Position numbers and translations under genes: made by a program. This document shows, one piece after another, positions 45,696 through 55,090 of a stretch of DNA of 64,000 nt (position 1 is the stretch's first letter; each line of letters opens with the position of its first letter). Under the pieces are notes generated by a model. That model saw only the letters and a program-made list of their open reading frames with translations. It did no database searches and had not been told where the DNA came from. The DNA is from Cupriavidus sp. D39 (GTDB lineage Bacteria; Pseudomonadota; Gammaproteobacteria; Burkholderiales; Burkholderiaceae), in NCBI RefSeq assembly GCF_026627925.1, contig NZ_JAPNLE010000001.1:372001-436000 (forward strand), written 5' to 3'.

Positions 45696-46262
45696 TCAGG
45701 CATTCGCATCCTGATGGTTGCCGTCCCGTTCCATGCCTCGGTGATGCGCCGCCTTCATAAACGCAGGTTTGCCTTGCTCAGCTAGCGCGGCATCAACCGG
45801 GTCGTCGCGCTGGCGCATCAGCCAGTAGACGATGCCGAGCGCAACCAATGCAGCCGCAAGAGCAGCGATATGCGCGGGCGCCGTGGCCGGGTCGAGAATG
45901 ATGAATTTGCGCGCTATCGCCAACAGGGCAATGAGGATGACGGTCTTGACCTGGACAATGTGGTCGCGCCGCACCATAACCCTGGTGATTGAATGCTTGA
46001 ACTCCATTGCGATCAGCAGTGTCATGACCATGCCGAACACCGATTGAAACGTCCCATGATCCAGCGGGTTCAGTGCGCCCGACATAAGCAACATGGCGAC
46101 CGCGCGTATCAGTTGCCAAAGCGATACGACAATGATCACGGAAACCACTGCGCTCAGGACGTGGGCAACGATCTGCTCGAAGCGCTCATAGAAGTTCAGA
46201 ACGCGCCACTGCAGCCGAAATGCATCGAGATCCTTGCGCAGGCTGCCACTTTCATTCCTCAT
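45696..46262 (-). CDS. PsiE-family phosphate-starvation-inducible membrane protein
   Basis: The 188-residue protein has four membrane helices: about residues 35-58, 78-98, 108-125 and 127-145. Between them are the PsiE-type motifs ERFEQIVAHVLSAVVSVIIV, MTLLIAMEFKHSITRVMVRR and VKTVILIALLAIARKFIILD. Function of PsiE is unknown; related genes occur in transmissible heat-resistance islands together with Hsp20 genes, as here. The carboxy tail is polar and His-rich. It is read towards the RIT element. Confidence 0.85.
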   Translation of the reverse strand: MRNESGSLRKDLDAFRLQWRVLNFYERFEQIVAHVLSAVVSVIIVVSLWQLIRAVAMLLMSGALNPLDHGTFQSVFGMVMTLLIAMEFKHSITRVMVRRDHIVQVKTVILIALLAIARKFIILDPATAPAHIAALAAALVALGIVYWLMRQRDDPVDAALAEQGKPAFMKAAHHRGMERDGNHQDANA

Positions 46263-46399
46263 GGTTCACCCTTCCTGATAGATAGACATCGACGAAGCGA
46301 ATTGAGAGGGAAGCCGGGGGCATGAGCCTCTCCGGGCTGGGCTTAAGGCTTCCTTAACATATTAGGGTGCGGAATCCCCAAAGTCATTTAAAGTTCCAT

Positions 46400-46680
46400 A
46401 TCCGGCTCTTGATACCGGCACGCCGTGCACACGCTCGCCTAGCCAGCGGCGCAAGGACGAAAGCGCCATCGGCCGGCCGAAGAGGTAGCCCTGCGCAAGG
46501 CGTACTCCCTGGAAATAAGCCTAGCCCGCTGGTCCTCGGTTTCCACGCCCTCGGCTATTACCGTCAGGTCCAACGCCCGCGCGAACTCGACCATCACGTC
46601 AATGACCTTGGTACTCACTCTATCGCCAGGCCCGGCCTGGACGTAGCTCTGGTCAAGCTTGGTCGCCCTCTGGCGTAGTC
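46400..46680 (-). pseudogene. EAL-domain remnant
   Basis: Minus-strand frames spell the last third of a cyclic-di-GMP phosphodiesterase EAL domain: KLDQSYVQ, then VSTKVIDVMVEFARALDLTV, IAEGVETEDQRARL and, after a shift near 46505, QGYLFGRPMALSSLRRWLGE. The EGVET and QGYLFGRP motifs are diagnostic. The EAL signature itself and the rest of the gene are missing. Confidence 0.75.
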
Positions 46681-46929
46681 ACCCGGCAGCCGGCCACTGA
46701 CTATGAACGCCGCTGCCCGCCGCTGCCCGCCGTTGCCTCTAGGAGTTGGCGCGAATTCTGCCTCATCATCGTTGCTTCCCTGTGAGGGCCAAAGGGTCTT
46801 TTCGTCCACAACTGGCCACGGTGCTAGCCCGCAAGCCGAATGGCGGCCGCCCACGTGTGCGAGATGTTCACATACGAAAGATAGGGATAGCCGGCTTGCC
46901 TTCAAGGGAAAAAACTTGAACGCTTGCCT

Positions 46930-46957
46930 CTTGAAAACCGGCAACAGATTGCCTATT
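46930..46957 (+). promoter_or_regulatory. Sigma-32-like heat-shock promoter
   Basis: CTTGAA (46930-46935) is followed after 16 bases by CCTATT (46952-46957), similar to the heat-shock consensus CTTGAA/CCCCAT. It lies about 125 bases before the first Hsp20 gene in an AT-rich patch. Confidence 0.5.
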
Positions 46958-47010
46958 TTAATTTTGCTCAGGCAGTCGCGTTGTTGCGCGCTGCGTGTTT
47001 CTGTTTGTTT

Positions 47011-47073
47011 GCCAGCGGCTTGGCAGGCGGGTGGGAGCGCGTTGCCCGTTCGCCTCCTTGCTGCATCAGGAGG
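47011..47073 (+). promoter_or_regulatory. ROSE-like RNA thermometer in the hsp20 leader
   Basis: The ribosome binding site AGGAGG (47068-47073) pairs perfectly with CCTCCT (47053-47058) across a nine-base loop; alternatively TTGCT (47058-47062) faces AGGA, the pairing typical of ROSE elements. A further small hairpin (GCCA/TGGC, 47011-47024) lies upstream. Melting at high temperature would free the site, eight bases before the ATG. Confidence 0.6.
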
Positions 47074-47081
47074 ATACGACC

Positions 47082-47522
47082 ATGAGTGATCTCTTTTTCG
47101 GAACCGATCTGTTCAGCGAGTTCGACCGCCTGCAACGGCAGATGGTGAGCTTGTTCGGCGGGTTCCCGTCCAGCATCCGCTCCGGCCGCTTCGGGGCATT
47201 CCCAGCCGTCAACATTGGCACGACGGACGACTCGATCGAAGTCGTCGCGTTTGCCCCGGGCATCAAGCAAGACAAGCTTGAGGTCTCGATCGACAAGGGG
47301 TTGCTGACGATCAGCGGCGAGCGCGAAGCGGCGCAGTCGGAGGATGACCCCGAGGCACGGCCGTACGCACAGGAGCGCTTCGTCGGCACGTTCCGGCGCG
47401 TCGTCGAACTGCCGCAGAACGCTGATCCCGACAAGGTGCAGGCGCGCTACGCCAACGGCTGCCTGTCGATCAGCATTGGCAAGCGCGAATCCTCGAGGCC
47501 TCGGGCGATCACCGTCCAGTAA
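47082..47522 (+). CDS. Hsp20 small heat-shock protein 1
   Basis: The 146-residue chaperone has a short amino region (LFFGTDLFSEFDRLQRQMVS) and the alpha-crystallin domain (about 45-140): FPAVNIGTTDDSIEVVAFAP then GIKQDKLEVSIDKGLLTISG, RFVGTFRRVVELPQNADPDK and ANGCLSISIGKRE. It binds unfolding proteins without ATP. The frame is open upstream to 46995 but ATG 47082 has the strong AGGAGG. First of three Hsp20 genes. Confidence 0.93.
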   Translation: MSDLFFGTDLFSEFDRLQRQMVSLFGGFPSSIRSGRFGAFPAVNIGTTDDSIEVVAFAPGIKQDKLEVSIDKGLLTISGEREAAQSEDDPEARPYAQERFVGTFRRVVELPQNADPDKVQARYANGCLSISIGKRESSRPRAITVQ

Positions 47523-47537
47523 TGTGAGGAGAAAGCC

Positions 47538-47945
47538 ATGAGCGACACTACCCAAGTCGTTGAACGCGACCAGAGCGCGGTTGCAAAACGCCAGGAAGAC
47601 AGGCCAACGCCCAGAGTCACGCTGCTTCCCGCAGTTGACATCTTCGAGGACAGCAATGGTGTCACCGTCTGGGCCGACCTGCCGGGCGTCACCAAGGACA
47701 AGCTCAATGTGAATGTCCACGATGGCAACCTCCATATCGAGGCGGAAGCCGTGGTGCCGACACCGTCTGGCCTGCGGGTGCAACATGCGGAAATTCGCGA
47801 GCCGCACTTCGCACGCGCGTTTTCTCTGAGTCCCGAGTTCGATACGTCGAAGATTGACGCGCACCTGCAGGATGGCGTGCTGAAGCTGACGATCCCACGC
47901 CGTGACGAAGCGCGGCCACGTCGCATTGCGGTTACCGCCGGGTGA
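47538..47945 (+). CDS. Hsp20 small heat-shock protein 2
   Basis: The 135-residue protein has an alpha-crystallin domain (LLPAVDIFEDSNGVTVWADL, PGVTKDKLNVNVHDGNLHIE, REPHFARAFSLSPEFDTSKI, LQDGVLKLTIPRRDEARPR). It begins 16 bases after the first Hsp20 gene with GAGGAG as ribosome site, so the two are co-transcribed. Class A/B pairs of Hsp20 often work together. Confidence 0.93.
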   Translation: MSDTTQVVERDQSAVAKRQEDRPTPRVTLLPAVDIFEDSNGVTVWADLPGVTKDKLNVNVHDGNLHIEAEAVVPTPSGLRVQHAEIREPHFARAFSLSPEFDTSKIDAHLQDGVLKLTIPRRDEARPRRIAVTAG

Positions 47946-48144
47946 ATGCTGGAGGGCCATCCGCGGCACTGGAAAAGGTGGCGTCCGGGTGGGCGCCACC
48001 GTCGCCCCCAAGAAGACGCGGATGACCATATCGGCGGCCCCACCACCATGGCTGGGCCTTGCGGCGTCGCCGATGGCCGGGCGCGACCGGTCGTTGCCGA
48101 CAGTCATTCGTACCCATCAAATGAGCATTTGGCAGGAGGGTAAG

Positions 48145-48694
48145 ATGAAAACGGAACTGGGCAAATGGAACCCCTTCAAGTTCCTACGGAAGACGACAGG
48201 GGAATGCGTCAAACGTCCCCGCGCCGAGGCACGGCACGCCCGACTGGCCTGACGTTTCGCGGCTGTTTTCTAGCGATCCCTGGCGAGCGATGGGAGAATT
48301 CCTGCACGAACCGGGCGCGGGCTTCGGTGGTTTGGATCGATGGTTCGGCGACTTCAGTTCGTCTCGCTTTCAACCTCGGATCGATGTGGTCGACGATGGC
48401 GAGGCCCTGAGGATCACGGCTGAGCTGCCCGGTATGGACCGCGAAGACCTGCAGACCACCATCGAAGATGGCGCCCTGCTCTTGCGGGGTGATAAGAAGC
48501 AGGACATTCGGAGCGAAGAGAACGGCTGCTACCGTCTGGAGCGAGCGTACGGCGCATTCATGCGCAGTATTCCTCTGCCGGATGGTGTCGACGTGGATCA
48601 CGTTGATGCGAAATTCGAAAGAGGACTATTGACACTACGCCTACCCAAGACTGGCTCATCGCAGCCTGCGGTCAGGAAGATCGAAGTTAAGTGA
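48145..48694 (+). pseudogene. Hsp20 small heat-shock protein 3, probable frameshift
   Basis: A start with AGGAGGG and MKTELGKWNPFKFLRKTTG is followed, after an apparent extra base in the G run 48199-48202, by PDWPDVSRLFSSDPWRAMGE and a full alpha-crystallin domain (PRIDVVDDGEALRITAELPG, EDLQTTIEDGALLLRGDKKQ, FMRSIPLPDGVDVDHVDAKF). Corrected length is about 182 residues. If the frameshift is real, translation could still begin at ATG 48290 without a clear ribosome site, giving 134 residues. Confidence 0.8.
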
Positions 48695-48704
48695 GACGAT
48701 CCGG

Positions 48705-49100
48705 ATGGAGACTTCAACGGAATTCGATTCTGAAGGGCTAACGCTGGGCAAACATCGGGTGCGACTTAGGTGTGCCCGCGGTTTCCCTACCGACAGAACG
48801 CGGAGCATGGCGGAGCTGGCCAAAATTGCGATCGAGAATAACTTGAGTGCGCGGGCCCGCTTGGTGGAGGTCACGGCAGAAGGCGAGAAGACCTATACGA
48901 TCAGTGTCGGCACGACCTTCGCGAAAGACCGAGAAGCGGCGCCCCACCTAGAGTTGGCACTGGCCACGATGTTCGGACTGGCGCCCGACCAAGTCAACGT
49001 GGAGGTCGAGGTGGTCAGTCAAACGGAGGTGGACACGCACTTCGGCATGTATGAGCGGATGCTGGCCGAAAAGCTTGGCATTGTGCCGCCAATCCAGTGA
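48705..49100 (+). CDS. Hypothetical protein downstream of the Hsp20 genes
   Basis: A 131-residue protein beginning METSTEFDSEGLTLGKHRVR. It has a mixed alpha/beta pattern (LAKIAIENNLSARARLVEVT, APHLELALATMFGLAPDQVN, VEVEVVSQTEVDTHFGMYER) and no membrane segment. It starts ten bases after the third Hsp20 gene and is probably in the same transcript. I do not recognise the family; a stress-related role is inferred from position. Confidence 0.6.
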   Translation: METSTEFDSEGLTLGKHRVRLRCARGFPTDRTRSMAELAKIAIENNLSARARLVEVTAEGEKTYTISVGTTFAKDREAAPHLELALATMFGLAPDQVNVEVEVVSQTEVDTHFGMYERMLAEKLGIVPPIQ

Positions 49101-50199
49101 AGCGCCGGGCACGTTGGCCGAGCCAATGGCGCTTTCGATGCCGATCCTGGCACTCGGCGCGCTACCCGCTGCGCGCCGAGAGGATTTGTCGCTTGGTGCG
49201 GCGACGGCGGGCGCCATGCGATCCTAACAACTCAGCGGGGATGTCTAGCGCATCCCCGCCACATCACGTCAAGAGCTCGGAAGGTCTTGCAGCCAACGCT
49301 CGGCCTGAGCGAAACCGACAACGCGCTTGCAGGCCTCGGCGCCATCGATCGATCGAGACTCGGCTACGCTAGCCGGTCGAACCCTTCCCGCCGATGCTGT
49401 CGTGCTTCTCGAGTCTAGATAGACATCGGCGGCCTGGTCGAGACGACTGCCAACTACATTTTGCCGCTCGCTCATCCACTCGGACGGAGCCCGGCTTACC
49501 TTGCGGCTTTGGTTCGCGGCGGAACGGGGCTTGTCGAGAGCCCCATGCGACCTATACTCATTGCACCAACGGTCTGCGGGTCCCGGGCGTAGTCATTTAA
49601 TCGGCCAGCCTCCTCCTTCATCGGGCTCTGGTAGCCGGCGGCCCGCGTACCAAATCGCTGCCGGTACAGCGCGTCAGGGATACCATCACAGCAGCGCCAG
49701 ATCTAGCCCATTCAAGGGTCCACAATGGCTCCTGTCGGACCTCCCGTTCACTTCCCCTCGGTGGGCAGCCAGGCTCTTCGGCGCACGATCGTGCACGGTA
49801 TTTGGACGCCGTCGATTGTGTCGCGTCGGGATAAACCTTCACAAGAGTCACGCGCACGAGCTCGCCCTTTTCGGCGGCGCCGGGCCACGCCCGCGATAGC
49901 GCCCCCAATCGGGCCAGGTCGCGACCATGAAGTTAACGGATTGCCGGGTCTTGGATGCAGCGGCTATCAGCACATTTACTCATGATCTCGCGATTTCATA
50001 TCGTTTGTGAGGGCGGCTCCCCTAAACCATACTTTGCATACACATCTTCGTTCTGAAGCGAGGCCGAAGCATCATTAGGGGAATGGATGTTTCACTGGTT
50101 TTCACCCGCGGATTCCGGCCTCGCACACGATCCGGTCTGCTACGGCAGCTTCGATGGATGGTCAAGGTAGCACACCCTGAGAAAACAATGGAGGAGCGT
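49101..50199. other. Long intergenic region before the Bug-CoA-transferase operon
   Basis: No recognisable gene. A 9-bp perfect hairpin (GCGGGGATG 49233-49241, CATCCCCGC 49249-49257) lacks a following T run. Frames such as 49269-49475 (minus) and 49618-49908 (minus) are not convincing. The right end should contain the operon promoter. Confidence 0.4.
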
Positions 50200-51192
50200 A
50201 TGTTGTTCAAAATTCAAGCGAGGTCACGTGCGATCAGGTTACTGCTTGCGGCAGTCTGCCTCGCCATCAGCTCGCTGCAGGCGTCCGCCGAGGCCTACCC
50301 CAGCAAGGCCATCACTTTCGTCGTCCCCTACCCGCCCGGCGGTGCCTCGGACATCATTGCGCGGCTGATTGCCCAGCGCATGGGCGAAACCTTCAAGCAA
50401 CCGGTGGTGGTTGAGAATCGCGCCGGCGCCAACGGCATCATCGCGCTGAGCCAGGTCGGCAAGGCCGCGCCAGACGGCTATACGATCCTGATGACCAACA
50501 TCGGGCCAAGCGCGATCAATCCCAGCGTCTATAGCAAGCTGCCCTACGATGCGGTCAAGGATTTCAGTCCGGTCACGCTGACAAGCCTGGTACCCCTCGT
50601 CATGGTGGCGAGTCCGTCGGTTGGCATCAACTCGGTCGGCGACCTCATCGCCAAGGCGAAAGCGGTACCCGGTGCCTTGTCCTATGCCGCCTCCGGCAAC
50701 GGCACCGCCGGCCACCTAGCGATGGAATTGTTCAAGACGAACGCGGGTATCGATATCAAGACAATCGGCTACAAGGGCGATATTCCCGCCCTGCAAGACG
50801 TGATGGCCGGACGTGTCGCCGTGATGTTCGCCACCGTGCTGGCCGCGTCCCCTCACATCCAATCCGGGCGGCTCAAGGCACTGGCCGTCACCACCGCCAA
50901 CCGCATCAACGCCCTACCCAATGTCCCGACCGTTGCCGAGGCAGGCATGCCGGGCTTCGAGGCGGTCTCTTGGGGCGGCGTAATGGCGCCGGCGCAAACA
51001 CCCAAGCCCATTATCGACAAGCTGCACGATGAGATCAACCGGATCCTCGCCACGGCGGAGTTCAGGAACCATCTGTCTTCGGTAGGCGCAGAGGCAATGG
51101 GCGGCACACCGGAGCAATTCCAGACCTACCTTGGCTCGGAAATCGCCAAGTGGGCGAAAGTCGCCAAGACTGCCAACGTCAAGCTCGACTGA
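50200..51192 (+). CDS. Bug-family periplasmic substrate-binding receptor
   Basis: The 330-residue protein has a signal peptide (RAIRLLLAAVCLAISSLQAS) and the Bug signature [39 protein letters not shown] and LPYDAVKDFSPVTL. ATG 50200 has GGAGG nine bases upstream. It opens an operon with a CoA-transferase, MaoC, flavoprotein, acyl-CoA dehydrogenase and dioxygenase, and is probably the receptor for the acid degraded by them. Confidence 0.92.
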   Translation: MLFKIQARSRAIRLLLAAVCLAISSLQASAEAYPSKAITFVVPYPPGGASDIIARLIAQRMGETFKQPVVVENRAGANGIIALSQVGKAAPDGYTILMTNIGPSAINPSVYSKLPYDAVKDFSPVTLTSLVPLVMVASPSVGINSVGDLIAKAKAVPGALSYAASGNGTAGHLAMELFKTNAGIDIKTIGYKGDIPALQDVMAGRVAVMFATVLAASPHIQSGRLKALAVTTANRINALPNVPTVAEAGMPGFEAVSWGGVMAPAQTPKPIIDKLHDEINRILATAEFRNHLSSVGAEAMGGTPEQFQTYLGSEIAKWAKVAKTANVKLD

Positions 51193-51290
51193 GCGCGCGG
51201 CTCGCGCAAACGCAACAACGATCCGTCATGGCGCCCCCTCCGGCTTCGCCATGACGGCGTCCGAACCTGCTTTCAACTAAGGGAATCAAA

Positions 51291-52499
51291 ATGGATCAAG
51301 AGGCGGGCAGCAAGCCGCTGTCAGGTATCAGGATTGTCGATTTCACCCGAGTCTTCGCCGGACCGTATTGCGCTATGCTGCTGGCCGACCTCGGCGCCGA
51401 GGTGGTTAAGGTGGAGCTGCCTGGCAGCGGCGATCCGTTGCGTACGCAGGGACCGCCGTTCCACCATGGCATCGGCATCACCTTCCTCGCAGCCAATCGA
51501 AACAAGCGCTCGCTCACGCTCGACATGCAGACCGCGGAAGGCAAGCAGATCGCCTACCGACTCTGCATGGAGGCGGACGTGGTACTGGAGAATTTCAGGC
51601 CCGACGTGATGCCGCGCCTGGGCTTGGGCTACGAACGCCTGTCGGCCGAAAATCCGCGCCTGATCTTTGCTTCCATCTCCGGCCTAGGTGCGGACGGGCC
51701 GGACATGCTACAAGGCGCGTTCGACCTGACCATCCAGGCCGTCGGTGGCTATATGAGCATCACCGGCGAGCCCGACGGCAAGCCGATCAAGCTTGGCACC
51801 TCGGCCTTCGACATGATCGCCGGGATGAACTGTCAGTCGGCCGTACTGGCGGCACTGCTGCAGCGCGCGACCACCGGTCGGGGGCAAAAGGTCGAGACCA
51901 GCCTGCTCGAAGGGCAGGTCGCGTTCCTGGCGAACGCCGCGCTGGAATATCTGCTCACCGGGACGAATCCGCGGAAATGGGGATCCGAGCACGCACAGCA
52001 AGCACCCTACAAGGCGTTCGAGACGGCGGACGGGTGGGCCGTGATCGGCGCCGGCTACCAGAATATCTTCGCGGCATTCCTCGGCGTGCTGGGGCGCGAG
52101 GACCTGCTCGACGACCCGCGCTTCACCGACCTTGCGGGCCGTGTCACCAACCGGGAGGCGCTCTACCCTATCCTCGACTGCGAGGTCATCAAATACAAGA
52201 CCATGGACCTGATCGGCGCGCTCGAAGCGGCAAAAGTGCCGTGCGCCCCCGTCAATGATATGGAAGCCGTTTTTCGGCATCGGCAGGTCCTGCACCGCGG
52301 CATGCTGCGCCACGTCGAGCACCAGGCCTACGGCGCCCTGCCGCAAATGGGATCGGCCACCAAGTTCTCGGCATTCGACGTGGCAATGGACTGGACTGCG
52401 CCACCGCTGCTCGGCGAGCACAGCGAGGAAGTGTTGCGCGAATGGCTTGGCCTCAGCGGCGAACGCATTGCCGCGCTAAGGGAAGCGAAGGTGATCTGA
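51291..52499 (+). CDS. Family III CoA-transferase (CaiB/BaiF type)
   Basis: The 402-residue enzyme starts with SGIRIVDFTRVFAGPYCAML then LADLGAEVVKVELPGSGDPL, and has NFRPDVMPRLGLGYE, YKAFETADGWAVIGAG and VPCAPVNDMEAVF. Family III transferases move CoA from one acid to another through an aspartyl intermediate; the conserved Asp is expected in FDLTIQAVGG, where one is present. It would activate the substrate acid taken up by the cluster. Confidence 0.93.
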   Translation: MDQEAGSKPLSGIRIVDFTRVFAGPYCAMLLADLGAEVVKVELPGSGDPLRTQGPPFHHGIGITFLAANRNKRSLTLDMQTAEGKQIAYRLCMEADVVLENFRPDVMPRLGLGYERLSAENPRLIFASISGLGADGPDMLQGAFDLTIQAVGGYMSITGEPDGKPIKLGTSAFDMIAGMNCQSAVLAALLQRATTGRGQKVETSLLEGQVAFLANAALEYLLTGTNPRKWGSEHAQQAPYKAFETADGWAVIGAGYQNIFAAFLGVLGREDLLDDPRFTDLAGRVTNREALYPILDCEVIKYKTMDLIGALEAAKVPCAPVNDMEAVFRHRQVLHRGMLRHVEHQAYGALPQMGSATKFSAFDVAMDWTAPPLLGEHSEEVLREWLGLSGERIAALREAKVI

Positions 52500-52542
52500 A
52501 TCCCGCGCGGGCCGCGTGTTTTTCGAAGGAGGAGATGAAGCG

Positions 52543-52983
52543 ATGGAAAATATTGAGTATGTGCAGTCGATGTCCGGCAAACTCGAAGACGTTGAAATCG
52601 GCACGACCTTGTATTTCACCAAGACGGTATCGGAGAGCGACGTCTACCTGTTCTCTGGAGTGACCGGCGATTTCTCGCCGAACCACGTCGATGAGGAATA
52701 CATGAAGCAAGGGATGTACGGCGAGCGACTCGCCCACGGGGCGTTGATGGTCGGCTTCATGTCGGCGGCTTCCTCCAGGATGCGTATCGGGCGAACTGTC
52801 TCGCTCGGGTACGACAGGGTGCGGTTCACGGCTCCGGTGAAGTTCGGCGACACCATCACGACCAAGTACACCATCATCCAGGTGGATCTCGAGAAAAAGC
52901 GCATCTACAACGAATGCACCTGTACCAACCAGCGCGGCGAGACGGTGGGATCGGCCGTCCATCTGCGTGCCTTTGTCGACTAG
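52543..52983 (+). CDS. MaoC-like hydratase
   Basis: The 146-residue hot-dog-fold protein has the (R)-specific enoyl-CoA hydratase pattern YLFSGVTGDFSPNHVDEEYM with catalytic Asp and His, RLAHGALMVGFMSAA, and FTAPVKFGDTITTKYTIIQV. It would hydrate an enoyl-CoA intermediate. AGGAGGAG precedes the start. The gene follows the CoA-transferase after 43 bases. Confidence 0.92.
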   Translation: MENIEYVQSMSGKLEDVEIGTTLYFTKTVSESDVYLFSGVTGDFSPNHVDEEYMKQGMYGERLAHGALMVGFMSAASSRMRIGRTVSLGYDRVRFTAPVKFGDTITTKYTIIQVDLEKKRIYNECTCTNQRGETVGSAVHLRAFVD

Positions 52984-53368
52984 TCTTCTGATCGGCTGAA
53001 CCAGGCAGCGCATCCCCCAAACGGGGTGCAACTGCCTTGCGCAAGTGAACTCGCCCGGCGCGGCGAACGAGGCTGTCCCGGACAGGCCGGCTGTCAGCCT
53101 GCCTGTCCGGCTTCCTCAGCCTCTCGCAGCAGCCAGCGGCGCAGCATCTCGAGTTTCGGGTCGTTGCGCTTGGCTGCCGGATAGCAGCCCCCGGCGCGAA
53201 GTTATACCAATTCCTCATGGGATGACAACTACGTATCGCTTGAGCGCTTGCCTGGCGATCCCACGGAATCCATGCTTGCATTCAACTTCCATCCCTGCTC
53301 ATGTGCACTCCCGTTCCTTGCCGCTTCTTGCCGTCTCGCCTTGAAACTACAACGATGGAGCATTGGCC

Positions 53369-55034
53369 ATGCTGCTGAAGCTTGAACACACGCACACGGA
53401 TGTGCTCGTCCTTGGCGGCGGCATGAGTGGCTATCGTGCGGCACTGGCGGCACGCAGGGCGGGGGCGCAAGTCATGATCGCTTATCGCGGCCACGGGGCA
53501 TCGCCTTACGTGATCGGATTCAATGCGCCGCTTGGGCATGCCGACGCGCGCGATACGCCGGAGATCTTCTTCGACGACATGATCCGCGGCGGCTACGGCC
53601 TGAATGACCGGCGCCTGGTGCGCGCGCTGGCTGACCAGTCGAACCCCGCCTACGAGGAACTCGCCGCGATGGGCGTGCCGTTCGCGTACAGCCCGCAAGC
53701 CTGCGCCGACGCCAGGCCGAAGGCGCTGCAACGCCATCTCTCCGGCAATACCTATCCCCGTTCGGTCTACATTCCCGCAGGCACCGGCCGCGCGATTCTG
53801 GAAGCAATGATGACGCGCGCGAGGGCGGACGGCATCCAGGCAGTTGGCGGCCACAAAGTGGTCGACTTGCTATGCGATGGTGAGGACGTCGTCGGCGCCC
53901 TGCTGTGGAGGCCACATTCCGGGACACTGACCGCGGTTCGGGCCCGCGCCGTGGTGATGGCCATGGGCGGCATAGGCCGTCTCTATACCGACAGCACCTA
54001 CCCCGTCGATGTCGGGGCCGATGCGTTCGGCCTGGCCTTCGACGCCGGCGCGCGCCTGATCGACATGGAGTTCGTGCAGTTCGAGCCGGTAGTGACAATC
54101 TGGCCCGAAGCATGCCGCGGCATGGAAATGCCGACCGCCATGCTGGGCGACGGCGCCCAATTGCGCAATGTCCATGGCGAGCGCTTCATGATGCACTACA
54201 ACCCCCGCTGGCCGAGCGCGGCATTGAGAAGGCGAGGATGGCCCTGTACATCCAGCAAGAAATCGACGCGGGCCGCGCGTTTCCCGAAGGTGGCGTGTTG
54301 TTCGATACTACGCGGCTTACGACCGAGCAACTCGAGAGCTACGTCTCGCACTGCAGCCGGCTGCGTGCCGCAGGCGTGGATCCTGCGCGGCAGGCGCCGC
54401 TGGTCGCGCCGGCCGCGCACAGCATCATGGGCGGCGTCCACATCGACGAGAACGGCTGGACCGGCGTGCCGGGCCTGTACGTCGGGGGAGAAGCTGCGGG
54501 CGGCGTGCACGGCGCAAGCCGGGTGGCGGGAAACGGGTGCAGCGACACACTGGTATTCGGTGCGATCGCGGGACGCGCCGCCGCCGCCGCCGCCGGCTTG
54601 CTGGAGCGCAAGGACCGTCCCTGGGGCGAATTCGAGGCGCGGGCCGTGGCGGATCTCACCGCGCGAAACGGCAGCGGCACCGCTAGCGCCGCCGAGACCA
54701 AGGAAGCGATCCGGCAGACGCTCTCGCGCGCGGCCGGCATTTGGCGCTGCCACGCTGCGCTGGTCGAGGGCCAGCAGGCAATGCACACCATTTCCGACCG
54801 GCTCGCAAATGCGAGCACCTCAAGCCTCGCCGACATAATTGAGTTGGGGAAGCCCGGCGCATGGCCACCACCGCCCACATGATCCTTGATGCCGCGCTGA
54901 CGCGTACCGAGAGCCGGGGTGCGCACCAACGTACGGATTTCCCCGCCCGCGACGATGCCAACTGGCTGCGTCACACCAGCTTCCGCCGCGATGCCGAGGG
55001 TCGCATGATCAAGGAAGCGATGGCGATCCAGTAG
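53369..55034 (+). pseudogene. Fumarate-reductase/succinate-dehydrogenase-type flavoprotein, two frameshifts
   Basis: The first part has the FAD-binding fold (TDVLVLGGGMSGYRAALAAR) and GNTYPRSVYIPAGTGRAILE. One C is missing in the run 54202-54206, after which the second frame gives HSIMGGVHIDENGWTGVPGL then YVGGEAAGGVHGASRVAGNG. A second shift between about 54838 and 54865 leads to [21 protein letters not shown], the family's conserved carboxy-terminal Arg-rich end, and the stop at 55034. Corrected length is about 555 residues. No Fe-S or membrane-anchor subunit is nearby, so it is a stand-alone oxidoreductase. Both indels may be sequencing errors. Confidence 0.85.
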
Positions 55035-55090
55035 GCTAGGTGAATCGCTTGATTCTGCATTGAGACATAGGAACAGAGGAGACAGAGCTC

